Assembly (NCBI RefSeq): GCF_030272615.1
Contig: NC_081411.1
Span: forward strand, 153,131,971-153,191,970
DNA: 60,000 nt
Reading direction: 5' to 3'
Origin: Cryptomeria japonica
Taxonomy: Eukaryota; Streptophyta; Pinopsida; Cupressales; Cupressaceae
Part shown: piece by piece, positions 10,991 to 21,263 of the stretch
How the letters are laid out: each line of letters opens with the position of its first letter
Numbering within the stretch: the stretch's first letter is position 1
The notes under the pieces: generated by a model
The model's database searches: none
What the model was told of the DNA's origin: nothing
What the model saw: the letters and a program-made list of their open reading frames with translations, nothing else
Translations under genes and position numbers: made by a program

Positions 10991-11592
10991 CAAGGGGCAT
11001 GAGATTGAATGTTGGGCTACCTTTAAACATGTGGGTAGATGCTATCAATACTATTGTATATTTTATCAATAGAGGTCCTTCAACTCCTTTGGGTTGTGGT
11101 ATTCCAAGGGAAGAATGGACAAGTAAGAAGGTGAGTTGCTCTTTTCTCAAAACCTTCAAATGTGAAGCATTTGCACATGTAGATTCTGAAAATAGAACCA
11201 AGTTGGATATAAAATAAAAAAAGTGGATTTTCGTTGTTTATGGCATTGATGAATTTGGCTATAGGCTTTGGGATGCTGAAAATCTAAAAAATGTGAGAAG
11301 CAGGGATGTTTTATTCAATGAGAAGGTGTTGTACAAAGATCAGTTGCAGAAACATGAGAAGAAAGAAAAGGATTTTATGGTGCTAGATGATATTCTAGAT
11401 AGTAATGTTCCATTGGTTCCTCCTGCTCTGCAACAACAACCAAAAATACCACAAACTCCAGTGAATGTTAGACAATCAACAAGGCTAAGTAGACGTCCTG
11501 AAAAGTTATCTCGCTCTTTGTATTCTATTTTGTTAACGGGTGCCTATGAACCTGGAGGATATGATGAAGCAATGCAGGTGGATACAAAGGTT
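10991..11592 (+). pseudogene. pol: COP-A integrase C-terminal fragment
   Basis: Reads RGMRLNVGLPLNMWVDAINT, then YFINRGPSTPLG, then a KVSCSFLKTFKCEAFAHV segment. After one stop near 11215 it reads DEFGYRLWDAEN and RSRDVLFNE, followed by the variable proline/glutamine linker before RT (RQSTRLSRRPEK). This is the end of a copia integrase and the linker to RT; the DDE core lies in the missing part. The frame breaks at 11592 exactly where COP-C inserted (TSD AGGTT) and resumes at 28131. Confidence 0.85.
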
Positions 11593-13011
11593 TGTTGGCA
11601 TTTGCATGAAGATTGCATTAATGAAATGTTATATTGTCATTGATGTCAATTAACCGGTAATGATGTTGTTATAATATTGTTTTCTAGCCGATAGGAAGAC
11701 CTAGTGAAGGGAAGTGCAACTAGTAGGTGAATTTGTGGAGGAAAATGATATTGCTATGAAATGGAAAGGTGAACTAGTAAAACCTACCTATTGATATGAT
11801 AAACCCTAACCGATGAAGTTTGGTGAATTGGTTGTATTGATTTATGATCTAATAATGAGTGGTAATGATTGTGACACATATGCATGTTGTATGAGAAGAG
11901 TTTCAAATGTTTTTTGGTGCGTAGAGATAACGGTTTTTATCTTGGGAATTGGCAAGTTCATTGCATGTAATGTAAACCATATGATGTTACAGTGTTCAAT
12001 GAAGCGGTGATCAAGGAGCGATCGAGGATATCTTGAATGATATGCAGTGATTATTATGTAATCTAATGGTCATACTAGAACTGATTTGTTTGTAATCTCT
12101 ATGAGAGAATTAGGTTTGTGATGGGTCACTGACCTATTTTTTTGTTTATAAGGTCGATGAGTTGTTTTGTTGAAGAGTTTTTAATTTGTAGTTGAAAGTA
12201 AGAGAGTGTGGTTGCCAAACCAGATGATGTATCTGCAGTTTGTGTAAAGGCAGAAAGGATTTGAACAGGCAAGTGTAGTGCTATTCAAACAGATCAATAA
12301 ACCCCTATTGTTTTCTAAAAACTACAACAGTTAAATCCCCTAACTGGGTAAGCTCTAACAAACTTAGTGTTATTCAAATCCTCTAACCAAGTGGTCCATT
12401 AGCTTGGATTTCAATTCCTCTACCGAGGTTACTACTAATAGGGTATTGATTCTAATAGGGCATTATAGTCAATCCCTTAACTGGGTGGTCCCTAACGGGA
12501 TCTATTCTTAACAGGACTTTTGTAAAGCTTTAATAGGCTTGGCTCCTAATAGGGAAAACTTCAGAAAAGTTTAGAATTCTTGTGGGTATTCATCCCTGTC
12601 ATGGTTTTTCCCATTTGGGTTTCCACGTCAAAATATTGTGTCAAGTGGTGAATGTTTTTTTGGTTATGTTTACTATGGTTGAATTTCTTAACTGCTAAAT
12701 CCACTTTGATATGTTATGATAACCGACAACAATCTGAAATATGTTTTACTTATGTTAGTAAAGTATTTGGATGTTTTGGTTACAAGGTTTTGAGAGTTTC
12801 ATAGTTGTTTTACTGTTAGTCTGTTATAATAGTCAACCAGTTTAACTTATCAGTATTATTGCATTTGAAGATCAATATTTAAACCGGTCAATTTAGAGTT
12901 TGCATTGAGAGGTTATTTTTGAGATTGGTGAAAGTTTATGTCAGTTTCTATCTACTGATTCACCCCCCTCTTAGTAGTTGACCAGATCCTTATTCTTTCA
13001 TCATACCATCA
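11593..13011 (+). repeat. COP-C 5' LTR
   Basis: This LTR is 1419 bp long. Its partner is 18528-18821 plus 27005-28125 (about 1415 bp). Its last third holds a run of short repeats based on CCTAACNGGGT / CTAATAGGG (about 12330-12560). A CGTGGTTTTTCCC-like block, a GATTCACCCCCCTCTTAGT box and the end CCATCA follow. Confidence 0.88.
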
Positions 13012-13013
13012 AT

Positions 13014-13025
13014 TGGTATCAGAGC
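13014..13025 (+). other. COP-C primer-binding site
   Basis: TGGTATCAGAGC, a perfect initiator tRNA-Met type PBS, lies two bases after the LTR. Confidence 0.9.
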
Positions 13026-13081
13026 ATTTTAGGTCCTCCAAGGTCTAAGCCTAGCAGCTTGAGGTAAAGATCTTGTAGACC

Positions 13082-14069
13082 ATGATGAAGAAGGAAGGTC
13101 CAAAGTTTAATAGAGAGAACTACAAGATATGGAGTGATAGAATGAAAATTTATATCAAGAGTCTAGGAAGACAATATTGGGAATATGTTGGTACTCAATA
13201 TGGTGCACCTAGTGGGATTATGACTGATGATCAGAAGAAAGAGCAACAAGAAAACAATCAAGCACTGGAGGCTATTATCAGTTCTTTGTCTGATACATAG
13301 ATGTCCATGGTCTGGAGACTGCATATGAGGTATGCAAGAAACTTGAAGAGATCTATAGCGGTGATGAACGTGTGAAGATTTCCAAAGAATAGAGTCTGAG
13401 AGGAAAATTTGATGACATGAAGATGTTGAAGGTAAGAATATCCAATAGTATGGTCAGAGGATAAAAGAAATAGTTGGTGAGATCAAGAGTGTTTGTGGTA
13501 AAGTGGAGGATTTCATAGTAATTAGTAAGATGTTGACAACCCTGCTACCGGTCTACGCTATCTGAGTTGCAGCCATTGAGGAGCTAAAATCTATTGACAA
13601 AACTAAGGTAACCCTTGACTCCATCATTGGTAAGCTTACTTCTCTTGAATTAAATAGTTATGATGGTAGTGTTCAGAACTCTGAATTTGCATTTAGAGCT
13701 TCAGTTTCTAACCCATCTATGAGGAAAAGTAGAGATGTGAGTCACAACTATGATGAAGACAATTTGGTTGAGCTTGAAGAATCATTGGCCAAGTGGTTGC
13801 CCAAAGGTATCGGTAAGTACAGAGGTAAACTACCTTTGAAATGTTTTGATTGCAACAAGATTGGACACATTGCAGCTAACTGTCCTAATGGTGACAATGA
13901 ACATAAGTGTGAGAAGTTCAAGAAGTACAAGGGAAAAGGAAAAAGAGATTGTCTTATCGCAGTTGATGGTGATAACACTTATGAGGAATCTGAGGGTGAT
14001 GCTAATGAAGACATTGTCTTTGTAGCCATTAAAGAGGAAACATATGATCATAAAGCATTGTATGGATAA
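13082..14069 (+). pseudogene. gag: COP-C gag
   Basis: It starts MMKKEGPKFNRENYKIWSDR, the usual opening of SIRE-like gags (an FxGxNYxxWxxRM pattern). A stop after 73 codons and further frame changes follow. The last 116 codons are open and carry one CCHC knuckle, CFDCNKIGHIAANC (about 13839-13880), then a basic stretch. The gag frame overlaps the protease frame at 14044-14069. This is probably an indel rather than a programmed shift, because the element is damaged elsewhere. Confidence 0.8.
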
Positions 14070-14400
14070 TTCTGATGATTGGATCATTGATAGTGGTTGT
14101 TCACATCACATGACCGGTGATCGAAGCAAATTTCTTTCCTTGAAGGAATTTGATGGAGGATTTGTGAGATTTGGTAATGACTCACCTTGCATGGTAAAAG
14201 GTAAGGGAACTATCTCTCTTAATAGAAAGAGAAGTACAAATGATGTCTACTTGGTTGAAGGGCTAAAGCACAATCTTTTGAGTGTTGGTCAACTTAATGA
14301 CAGAGGATATCCATTGGAGTTTAAGAATGGAATATGCAAAATCTATGGGAGCAAAGGTGAACTGATTGCAACCAACAAGTAGACTAAAGGTAACCTATTT
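14044..14400 (+). pseudogene. pol: COP-C aspartic protease
   Basis: The catalytic motif DSGCSHHMTGD appears at about 14089, preceded by DDWII, as in copia proteases. The fold continues through KGKGTISLN and the typical LKHNLLSVGQLNDRGY stretch and ends at a stop near 14382. It cleaves the copia polyprotein in active relatives. It is in a different frame from the gag block. Confidence 0.85.
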
Positions 14401-15600
14401 CACCTGAATCCTAAAGTCAACAACTATTTAATTGCTAAAGTAGATGATAGTTGGTTTTGGCATAGGAAATTTTGCCATATAAATTTTGATAACATTGTCA
14501 AAGTGAGTAAGTCCAAGACAGTGAGAGGTTTGCCTCAATTGGACAGACCAGTTAATGCTATATGTAAGGAATGTCAGTTGGGAAAGATGACATCCTCAAC
14601 TTTTAAGAGAAAATCATTTTCAGTGGAACATTTGTTAGATTTGGTTCATACAGATCTTTGTGGACCAATCAGGACCAAAAGTATTCAAGGTGACAGATAT
14701 TTTATGATCTTCATTGATGATTTCTCAAGAATGATGTGGGTCACATTCTTGAAGGATAAAACAAAAGCATTTAGTAAGTTCAAGACATTCAGGGCCTTAG
14801 CTGAAAAGGAAAGTGATAAGAAGATAAAGTGTCTAAGGAATGATCAAGGTGGTGAATTCACTTATATGGAATTCACTAGATATTTTGAAGAAAATGGTAT
14901 CAAATGACAGATTTCTGCACCAAGGACACCACATCAGAAGGGTATTTCAAAGAGGAAAAACCGGTTAGTTGTTGAAGCTGCTAGAATGATGTTCATACAA
15001 GGAAGTGTAGAAAAAAAATTCTGGAGAGAAGCTTTCAACACAACTCTCTGTACTATGAACCGGATTTTAGTAAAGAGAGGTAAGAATAAGACTCCTTATG
15101 AATATTGGTATGGTAGATCACCTAATGTTAGTTACTTTAAGATATTTGGCAGTAAATATTTTATTAAGAGAGGTGACTATGTTAGCAAGTTTGAGTCTAA
15201 AAGTGATGAAGGCATATTTCTTGGTTACTCCACCAAGATTAAGGCCTACAAATGTTATAACAATTGGATATAGAGAATCATTGAGAGTGTTGATGTTCAA
15301 GTGGATGAGTATCCTGAAGTCTCTGGGGAAACCAATATGGAGAAAAAGGATGAAGATCCTTGCATTATGATTTTGGAACCAAAACTGGTGAAACTTGAAA
15401 CTAGTAAAGAGAATGTTGTTGTACCAGTTCAACTGGGATAGGTAGATTCAAAATAAGATGATGATAATGAAGAAGAAGAACCTGAAGATAATGATCATAT
15501 TATTTCAAGGTATGTCAAACTCAATCACAATCCTAACCAGATTATTGGAGATAAGGATACAAGAGTATTAACCAGAAGGAGAATTAGAGAGAATTCCTGC
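14401..15600 (+). pseudogene. pol: COP-C integrase
   Basis: The pre-integrase zinc-binding part has WHRKFCHINF and CKECQLGKM (HHCC). The catalytic core shows the first Asp in HTDLCGP, FIDDFSRMMWV, the second Asp in RNDQGGEFT and the Glu in YFEENGIK. After a stop at 14905 the frame continues through SVEKKFWREAFNTTL, KTPYEYWYGRSPNVSYFKIF and EGIFLGYS, then the variable linker to RT. Stops occur at 14905, near 14960 and at 15271. Confidence 0.87.
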
Positions 15601-16566
15601 ATGATCTCTACTATTGAGCCTAGAACTGCTAAGGAAGCATTTGGAGATGATCACTGGATTAAATCTATGGAGGAGGAGCTTGATCAAATTGAGAAGAACA
15701 ATACATGGACCCTAGTACCTAGACTAGTGAATAAAAATGTGATACGTACTAAGTGGGTATTCAGGAATAAACTAAATGAAGATGGAGTAGTAGTTCGAAA
15801 CAAAGCTAGATTGGTTTGCAAATGTTATGCACAAGAAGAAGGAGAAGACTATGGTGAGACTTTTGCACTAGTTGCTAGACTGGAAGGTGTTGGGACTTTA
15901 ACTGCATTTGCAGCATATAAGGGATTCAAAGAATATTAGATAAATGTGAAGTCAACATTTTTGAATGGGATACTGGAAGAAGAAGTATACATTGAGCAAC
16001 CAGATGGCTATGCTTTGACTCATGCAAAAGACATGGTATGCAAATTGTACAAGGCACTACATGGTTTAAAGCAAGCACTGAGAGCATGGTATGAAAGGCT
16101 ACATTCACACCTGATTAGGATAGGTTTTCATAGAACTAGTGAAGATAGTAACATATATCTCAAATCTAAAGGAGATAAGATACTGGTTAGTGAAGTGTTT
16201 GTGGATGATATCATATTTGGAGGCAATGATGACATGAGAAATGACTTTGCAAATGAAATGAAAAGTGAGTTTGAGATGTCTTTAGTGGGAGAGATAAAAA
16301 AATTCATAGGCTTGCAAATACAATAAATGAAGAGTGGTATTTTAATCACACGGTCTAAATATGTGAAAGAGGTATTAAAGACATTTAGAATGAGTGACTG
16401 TAAACTAGTTGGGACACCAATGGTTATAGGTTGTAAATTGTCTAAGGAAGATGAAGCCACATCTGTTGATGAAAAGGAGTACAGATCAAAGATTGGGAAA
16501 TTGCACTATGTTGTTCACAGCAGACCAGATATATCTCATGTAGTTGGTTTAGTTGCTAGATTTTAG
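15601..16566 (+). pseudogene. pol: COP-C reverse transcriptase
   Basis: A copia RT in almost one frame, with KWVFRNKLNEDG, NKARLVCKCYAQEEGEDYGETF, LNGILEEEVYIEQPDGY, a KLYKALHGLKQALRAWYERL segment, the catalytic FVDDIIFGG box (about 16198-16224) and FEMSLVGEIKKFIGLQIQ. Single stops at 15937, 16324 and 16564 interrupt it. Otherwise the motifs are well preserved. Confidence 0.9.
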
Positions 16567-17129
16567 AAGAATCCAAAGGAAACACATTTTATAGCAACCA
16601 AGAGGATATTTAGATATTTGAAAGGTACTATTGACTATGGATTATGGTATCCATATGCAGGTAACTTTGATTTGAAGGTGTATACAGATGCAGACTGGGT
16701 AGGTAATGTTGATGATAGGAAAAGCACAACCGGTGGAGCATTCTTTCTTGGAGGAAGACTTGTTTCATGGAGTAGCAAGAAGCAAAGCTATATATCATAG
16801 TCTACTACTGAAGCTGAGTATGTTGCAACTTATATGAATTGTACCCACGCTATCTGGATGAAACACATTCTGGAAGGATTGAAGATGAAGTTTTCAGATC
16901 CAGTAAAGATCTTATGTGACAATACCAGTGCCATAAATATTTCAAAGAACCCTATTTTGCATACCCAAACCAAGCATATTCAATTGAAGTATCATTTCTT
17001 GAGAGAAAATGTGAAGAGTAAAGATGTGTTATTGGAGCATGTTTCTACCAAGGAGTAACTTGTAGATATCTTTACTAAACCTCTTCCTAAGACTACTTTT
17101 GAGTATCTTAGAAGTCAGCTAGGGGTTGT
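16567..17129 (+). pseudogene. pol: COP-C RNase H and pol C-terminus
   Basis: RNase H has the first Asp in VYTDADWVGN, then DDRKSTTGGAFFLGG, the Glu in STTEAEYVA, the third Asp in CDNTSAINISKNP, and HTQTKHIQLKYHFLRE. Pol ends with FTKPLPKTTFEYLRSQLGV, where solo LTR I is inserted. The final codons resume at 18159. Stops occur near 16564, 16798 and 17056. Confidence 0.88.
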
Positions 17130-18158
17130 TGTGTGTGTGAAAAGTGGACTTGTATCTATATCTGGAATACACAACACTTCAATTAAGTTATTAGATGCAT
17201 GGTTAGTAAATCAATAATCAATGAATAATAAACCATTACAAAGCGACCCATTGCCTTCTAGTAGATGCGAGTTTAGATTTCTCTCAGATTGCTAAGCTAT
17301 CCAGTGACTAGACAACACCTAAACTAAGGATTTTAAAATCTATATGAGCATGAATATGAGCTAAATGGATGCAAGATGTAAGCTAGATATGCAAGATTAA
17401 TCTAACATGATTTAAGCAATATACGAATATTTAAGCTAAATGATTTAAGTAATATGAAATAACTAATATGCAATATATCAATGCAAATTCTCAATGAACC
17501 TAGAGAGAAAACAACATAATAACAATATATTCTCCAAGATCCTTGAATGAGAGATGAGAGCCTAAATTTATAGAAAATTCAGAAAGAAACCAAAGGCTGA
17601 GATCAAATGATGATGAGCAGTCAAGATTTTCCAAGATGAAGCACAATCCAGGTGAATTGATGTGATTGGATGCTTTTCTCAATTTTAAAGGAAATTGAAC
17701 TAAAATTAAGATAAAATCAGGGAAAACTGATTTATTCTCTATTTCATTCAATTTTAATATTTAATTGTTTTAATTGCTTTCTTTGAGATTATTTATCAAT
17801 TTTTATTTTTTTTCAAGATTATCTCCAATTGATTTCTTTTCTCAAATTTTAATTCTTTTTCTCAAATTAATTCCTCTTTTTGATGATTTAATGGCAAATT
17901 GATTTATTTAATTAAATATGCTAGGATTTTCAATAAAATAAATAGGACAATTGTTTAAAAATGATTTACTTGGAATGATTTAATTAATTAAATAAATAAT
18001 TAATTAATATTGGTTCATTAATTTACCATGTGACATTGATGATTTTATAAATTAATTGTGTGCTCAAGATTTATTTTAATTGCCTTTGGTTAGGACCTTG
18101 GTGATGTTGTCAGGATTAGGTGGCCTATGGTTTAGATGACCATTTTTAGGGTATTATA
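17130..18158 (-). repeat. solo LTR I (gypsy-like)
   Basis: The insertion is 1029 bp long with TSD GTTGT at 17125-17129 and 18159-18163. On the minus strand it starts TATAATACCC (first G of TG probably mutated) and ends TTCACACACA. On the minus strand CTATAAATTTAGG (17561-17573) is a plausible TATA box. It has no PBS, PPT or coding. The minus-strand ORF at 17500-17751 is not protein-like. The 5' half of the LTR is very AT-rich (17750-18060). Confidence 0.78.
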
Positions 18159-18163
18159 GTTGT

Positions 18164-18527
18164 ACCCCTATATGAGGTCAATTAAGAATGATGTAGATTA
18201 CATCAGTCCCGGAGCTACTTGTAGACTTTTACAATAGGATTGGTGTAGATTGGAGTTATTTCATAGGGCGAGTATCAAGTTGTAGGTTGATGATGCTTAA
18301 ACAATGAAGTTTGACATTGCATGTTTTACTTTCACTTTGGTATTGCTATCAAAGGGGGAGAAGAACTATGTGATTATGGGGAGAAGAATTGTATGATTGA
18401 TCTATAGCCAATTACTAGCTAAAGACAAGGAGAGTACATGGTAAAATGTAAACTAGGATTCCTATTCACAATCATAGCAATCAAGGGTATTGATACTTGT
18501 ATTGCCATCAATGCCAAAGGGGGAGAT
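18164..18527 (+). other. COP-C 3' non-coding region with polypurine tracts
   Basis: It holds the last pol codons and then three purine tracts: AAAGGGGGAGAAGAAC at 18351-18366, GGGGAGAAGAA at about 18378-18388, and the PPT AAAGGGGGAGAT at 18516-18527 next to the LTR. ATTGCCATCAATGCC (18501-18515) forms a 14/15 inverted repeat with GGCATTGATGTCAAT inside the LTR (18571-18585). Confidence 0.75.
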
Positions 18528-18821
18528 TGTTGGCATTTGCATGAAGATTTCATTAATGAAATGTTATGTTGGCATTGATGTCAATTAAATGGTAATGATG
18601 TTGTTATAATATTGTTTTCTAATCGATAGGAAGAGCTAGTGAAGGGAACTGCAACCGGTAGGTGAATTTGTGGAGGAAACTGGTATTGCTATGAAATGGA
18701 AAGGTGAATCGGTAAACCCTACCCCTTGATATGATAAACTCTAACCAATGAAGTTTGGTGAATCTGTTGTATTGGTTTATGATCTAATGATGAGTGGTAA
18801 TGATTATGACATGTATGCATG
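18528..18821 (+). repeat. COP-C 3' LTR, left part
   Basis: First 294 bp of the 3' LTR, matching 11593-11886. It is interrupted by LARD-E at GCATG. Confidence 0.88.
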
Positions 18822-19716
18822 TGTTGGCAATTGACACTCATTGGATTCATTTTGTTGTCATTGATGGCAACAGGATATGATGGAAGTCATAAACTGGCAC
18901 TAGGAGGCATATACCGGCAGTTACCGGCTTTGGAGTATTTAGGGATACACTGACACCGACACTGACACTAGCATCAATACTTCTTTGGAAGCCGACATCA
19001 AGGAGGATTTACTTAAATCATTTTGTAATTAATATTGTCAAGGCCAAAATTAAATATCTTTTGTAAATGTATTGTAAGCCGACATAAAGCATATCATTTG
19101 TAATAGGTATATAGGTTAGTCTGCTAGGTTATTTTTGTAAGGAAGTGAGACATATGAAATGTGTGGATATAAGAGAATATAGCAGAACTATATGATGCGA
19201 AATATGTGTATGAATATCATTTTGTATGCAAGTAGTATATCATGAAATGATCTATAGATAGCTTGGAAAGCATTCTTGGAGGGGAAGAGATACTGGTAGT
19301 AGTTCAGAGTTTATGAACCGCTACAGAGAAGAACTAGAACCAGAACTCTATTTGGCATAGCAGATGCAATTTTGAGTTCATTTTTAGTAATTTACTTTGG
19401 TAGAAAGCTTGTAGTCAGTGAGGCTCTTTAGTGATGAGCAGTATGCTCTAGGCAGTGTGCCTTCTTGCAAGTGCAGGCCTCTGTTATAAGTAATATCTTC
19501 ATATGGCCAATGAACTGATATTGTGGGTCACAAATCCCACCATGGTTTTTCCTCATTGAGGTTTTCCATGTATAAATTCTATGTGTTATGGTGTTCATTT
19601 ATGTGGATGGTTTATTTGTTTACCAATTTATATATGCATGCTCTAGAAAGTTAAAAATTATTCATTCCAGTAGAACACTGATTCACCCCCCCTCTCAATG
19701 TTCTTGGATCCCAACA
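18822..19716 (+). repeat. LARD-E 5' LTR
   Basis: This LTR is 895 bp long. It has TTGTCATTGATGGCAACA near the start, CATGGTTTTTCCTCATTGAG, then the terminal box CTGATTCACCCCCCCTCTCA and GATCCCAACA. Its partner is 24618-24887 plus 26672-26999, about 600 bp, so the 3' copy lacks some 300 bp including the CATGGTTTTTCC block. Confidence 0.87.
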
Positions 19717-19718
19717 AT

Positions 19719-19730
19719 TGGTATCAGAGC
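19719..19730 (+). other. LARD-E primer-binding site
   Basis: TGGTATCAGAGC, identical to the COP-C PBS, lies two bases after the LTR. Confidence 0.9.
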
Positions 19731-19790
19731 CTGGTACCTCGAAAGAATTTTAACAACTCGAGGAAGATCTTGAAACTAGAATCTTTGAAC

Positions 19791-20930
19791 ATGGCTATGG
19801 AGAAGCAACTTGAGATGGCTCGTGAGGATTATGATGTTGAAAGGATGAAGAACTTGAGAGTGCAAGAAGAATTGAATTCTACAAATGAATTCATTCGTAT
19901 CTTGCAAGAAAGGTTATCATCTTCTCAAGCCAAGAGAAGAGATCTTTTGCAACAATCGGATAATGAGGAGAAAAATTCTCTTAAGGAACAATGTCAAAAA
20001 CTAAGTGAAGCAAACATTCTCATGAAGAATGAAATGCAAGATCTGACTATGAGGCTATCTGAAGATATTGAGGATAGAAAGAAGAAGGAAGATAATCTTG
20101 TTATATCTCTAAAGAACAAATTTGATGAATGTGGTAGATCAACACATGAGAATAATTTATTGAGAACTGATTTGGCACACTCCCGAAACAATGAACAAGA
20201 ACTTGAAAGAGAAGTAACCACTTTGAGAGATGATCTGATACTGTAAGTGAGTATAAATAAAAGTTTAGGATCAGTGATGCATAGTTGGATGACTTATTGA
20301 AAAGATAAAGACAGATTGATGATTCAATAGGAATTGGATTTGTACAAGGTGAAAGCTTCGGTACTACAAATGATTAGACAACCAATATGCATAACTCATC
20401 AAAACAGAGAAAACCGGTAAGACAATCTAATGCTTATAAATTCAATGGTAGATGTTTTGTTTGCAATAAGTTTGGGTATATGGCTAAAAAATGTAGAAAT
20501 AAGGCAAATCAAAACTACAATTATGTTCCTGGTCAATGCACAAACTACAAAAAATATGCTCATAGATTAGAAGATTGTAGAATGAATGCTAAATGTTATG
20601 CATGTGGAAAGTTTGGACATTTTTCTAATCATTTTAGGTCAAGAAATGATACCGGATATGTCAAAGCAATTTAGAAGAACAAAGTTACATGTTATGCATG
20701 CAACAAAATAGGCCATATTGCTAAGTATTGCAGAAGCAAGACTCAACTAGTTAATAATGATAATGAGAAAGGAAAGAAGAAGGTAGATACAATACAACAA
20801 AATCACACCAAGAGATGGGTTAGAAAATCTGAAGAATCAAGTGGAGATGAATCTATACTGACAAATCCACCTGTAGAACAAATTATTCCTCCACTAGCAG
20901 GAAATTCCACCAGTAACTGAGGCATAAGCC
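19791..20930 (+). pseudogene. LARD-E ORF1: coiled coil plus CCHC knuckles (gag-like)
   Basis: It starts MAMEKQLEMAREDYDVERMK, 60 bp after the PBS. Residues 1-150 are an almost continuous coiled coil rich in E, K, L and N, ending at a stop (20244). After a damaged linker the C-terminal part carries knuckles CFVCNKFGYMAKKC, CTNYKKYAHRLEDC (damaged), CYACGKFGHFSNHF (last Cys lost) and, after one stop, CYACNKIGHIAKYC. A charged tail (KKKVDTIQQNHTKRWVRKSE) runs to about 20917. Zinc knuckles of this kind bind RNA in nucleocapsid proteins, so a particle or RNA-packaging role is inferred. It lacks the copia gag (Retrotran_gag/UBN2) pattern seen in COP-A. Confidence 0.75.
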
Positions 20931-21120
20931 TTAGGGGTTGGCAAAGTCATTGCTAAATCCTGCAGACTACCCCAAAAGAGATCTAAGAAATAGATCTGGA
21001 GAATTGTGTTCATCATCGATGAAGGTTCACCTGACACATAACTGTGAAACTGACATCCATAGGGTTGTTGGTGAAGCATTTATTATAGAAAATTAGGGTT
21101 TTATTCATTGATAAAAGAGG

Positions 21121-21251
21121 GTAAGTGAATTCGTTTTCACTCACCAAGCATTCAAGCATTCAGAGCGAAGTAAAGACGAGTCAAGAGCGAGCATAAGCAT
21201 AGTGAAAAGCTTTCGAGCAGTTATCAAACTTTTACCAACACTCACTTTCAG
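21121..21251 (+). other. candidate intron before LARD-E ORF2
   Basis: GTAAGTGAATTC after AAAGAGG makes a strong donor, and the pyrimidine-rich ACTCACTTTCAG makes a strong acceptor. The predicted intron is 131 bp and ends 12 nt before the ORF2 ATG. LARD-F has comparable signals at the same place. The upstream exon would lie in the ORF1-ORF2 spacer. Confidence 0.45.
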
Positions 21252-21263
21252 GTATTTTTTGAC

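Noticed and set aside
10687-11217. ORFs starting in the LARD-B 3' LTR, including one reading into COP-A integrase
   Set aside because: The first codons are LTR sequence; only the part from 10991 is real coding remains.
14044-14069. Programmed frameshift between gag and protease in COP-C
   Set aside because: There is no slippery heptamer, and many other indels and stops exist; a simple indel is the better explanation.
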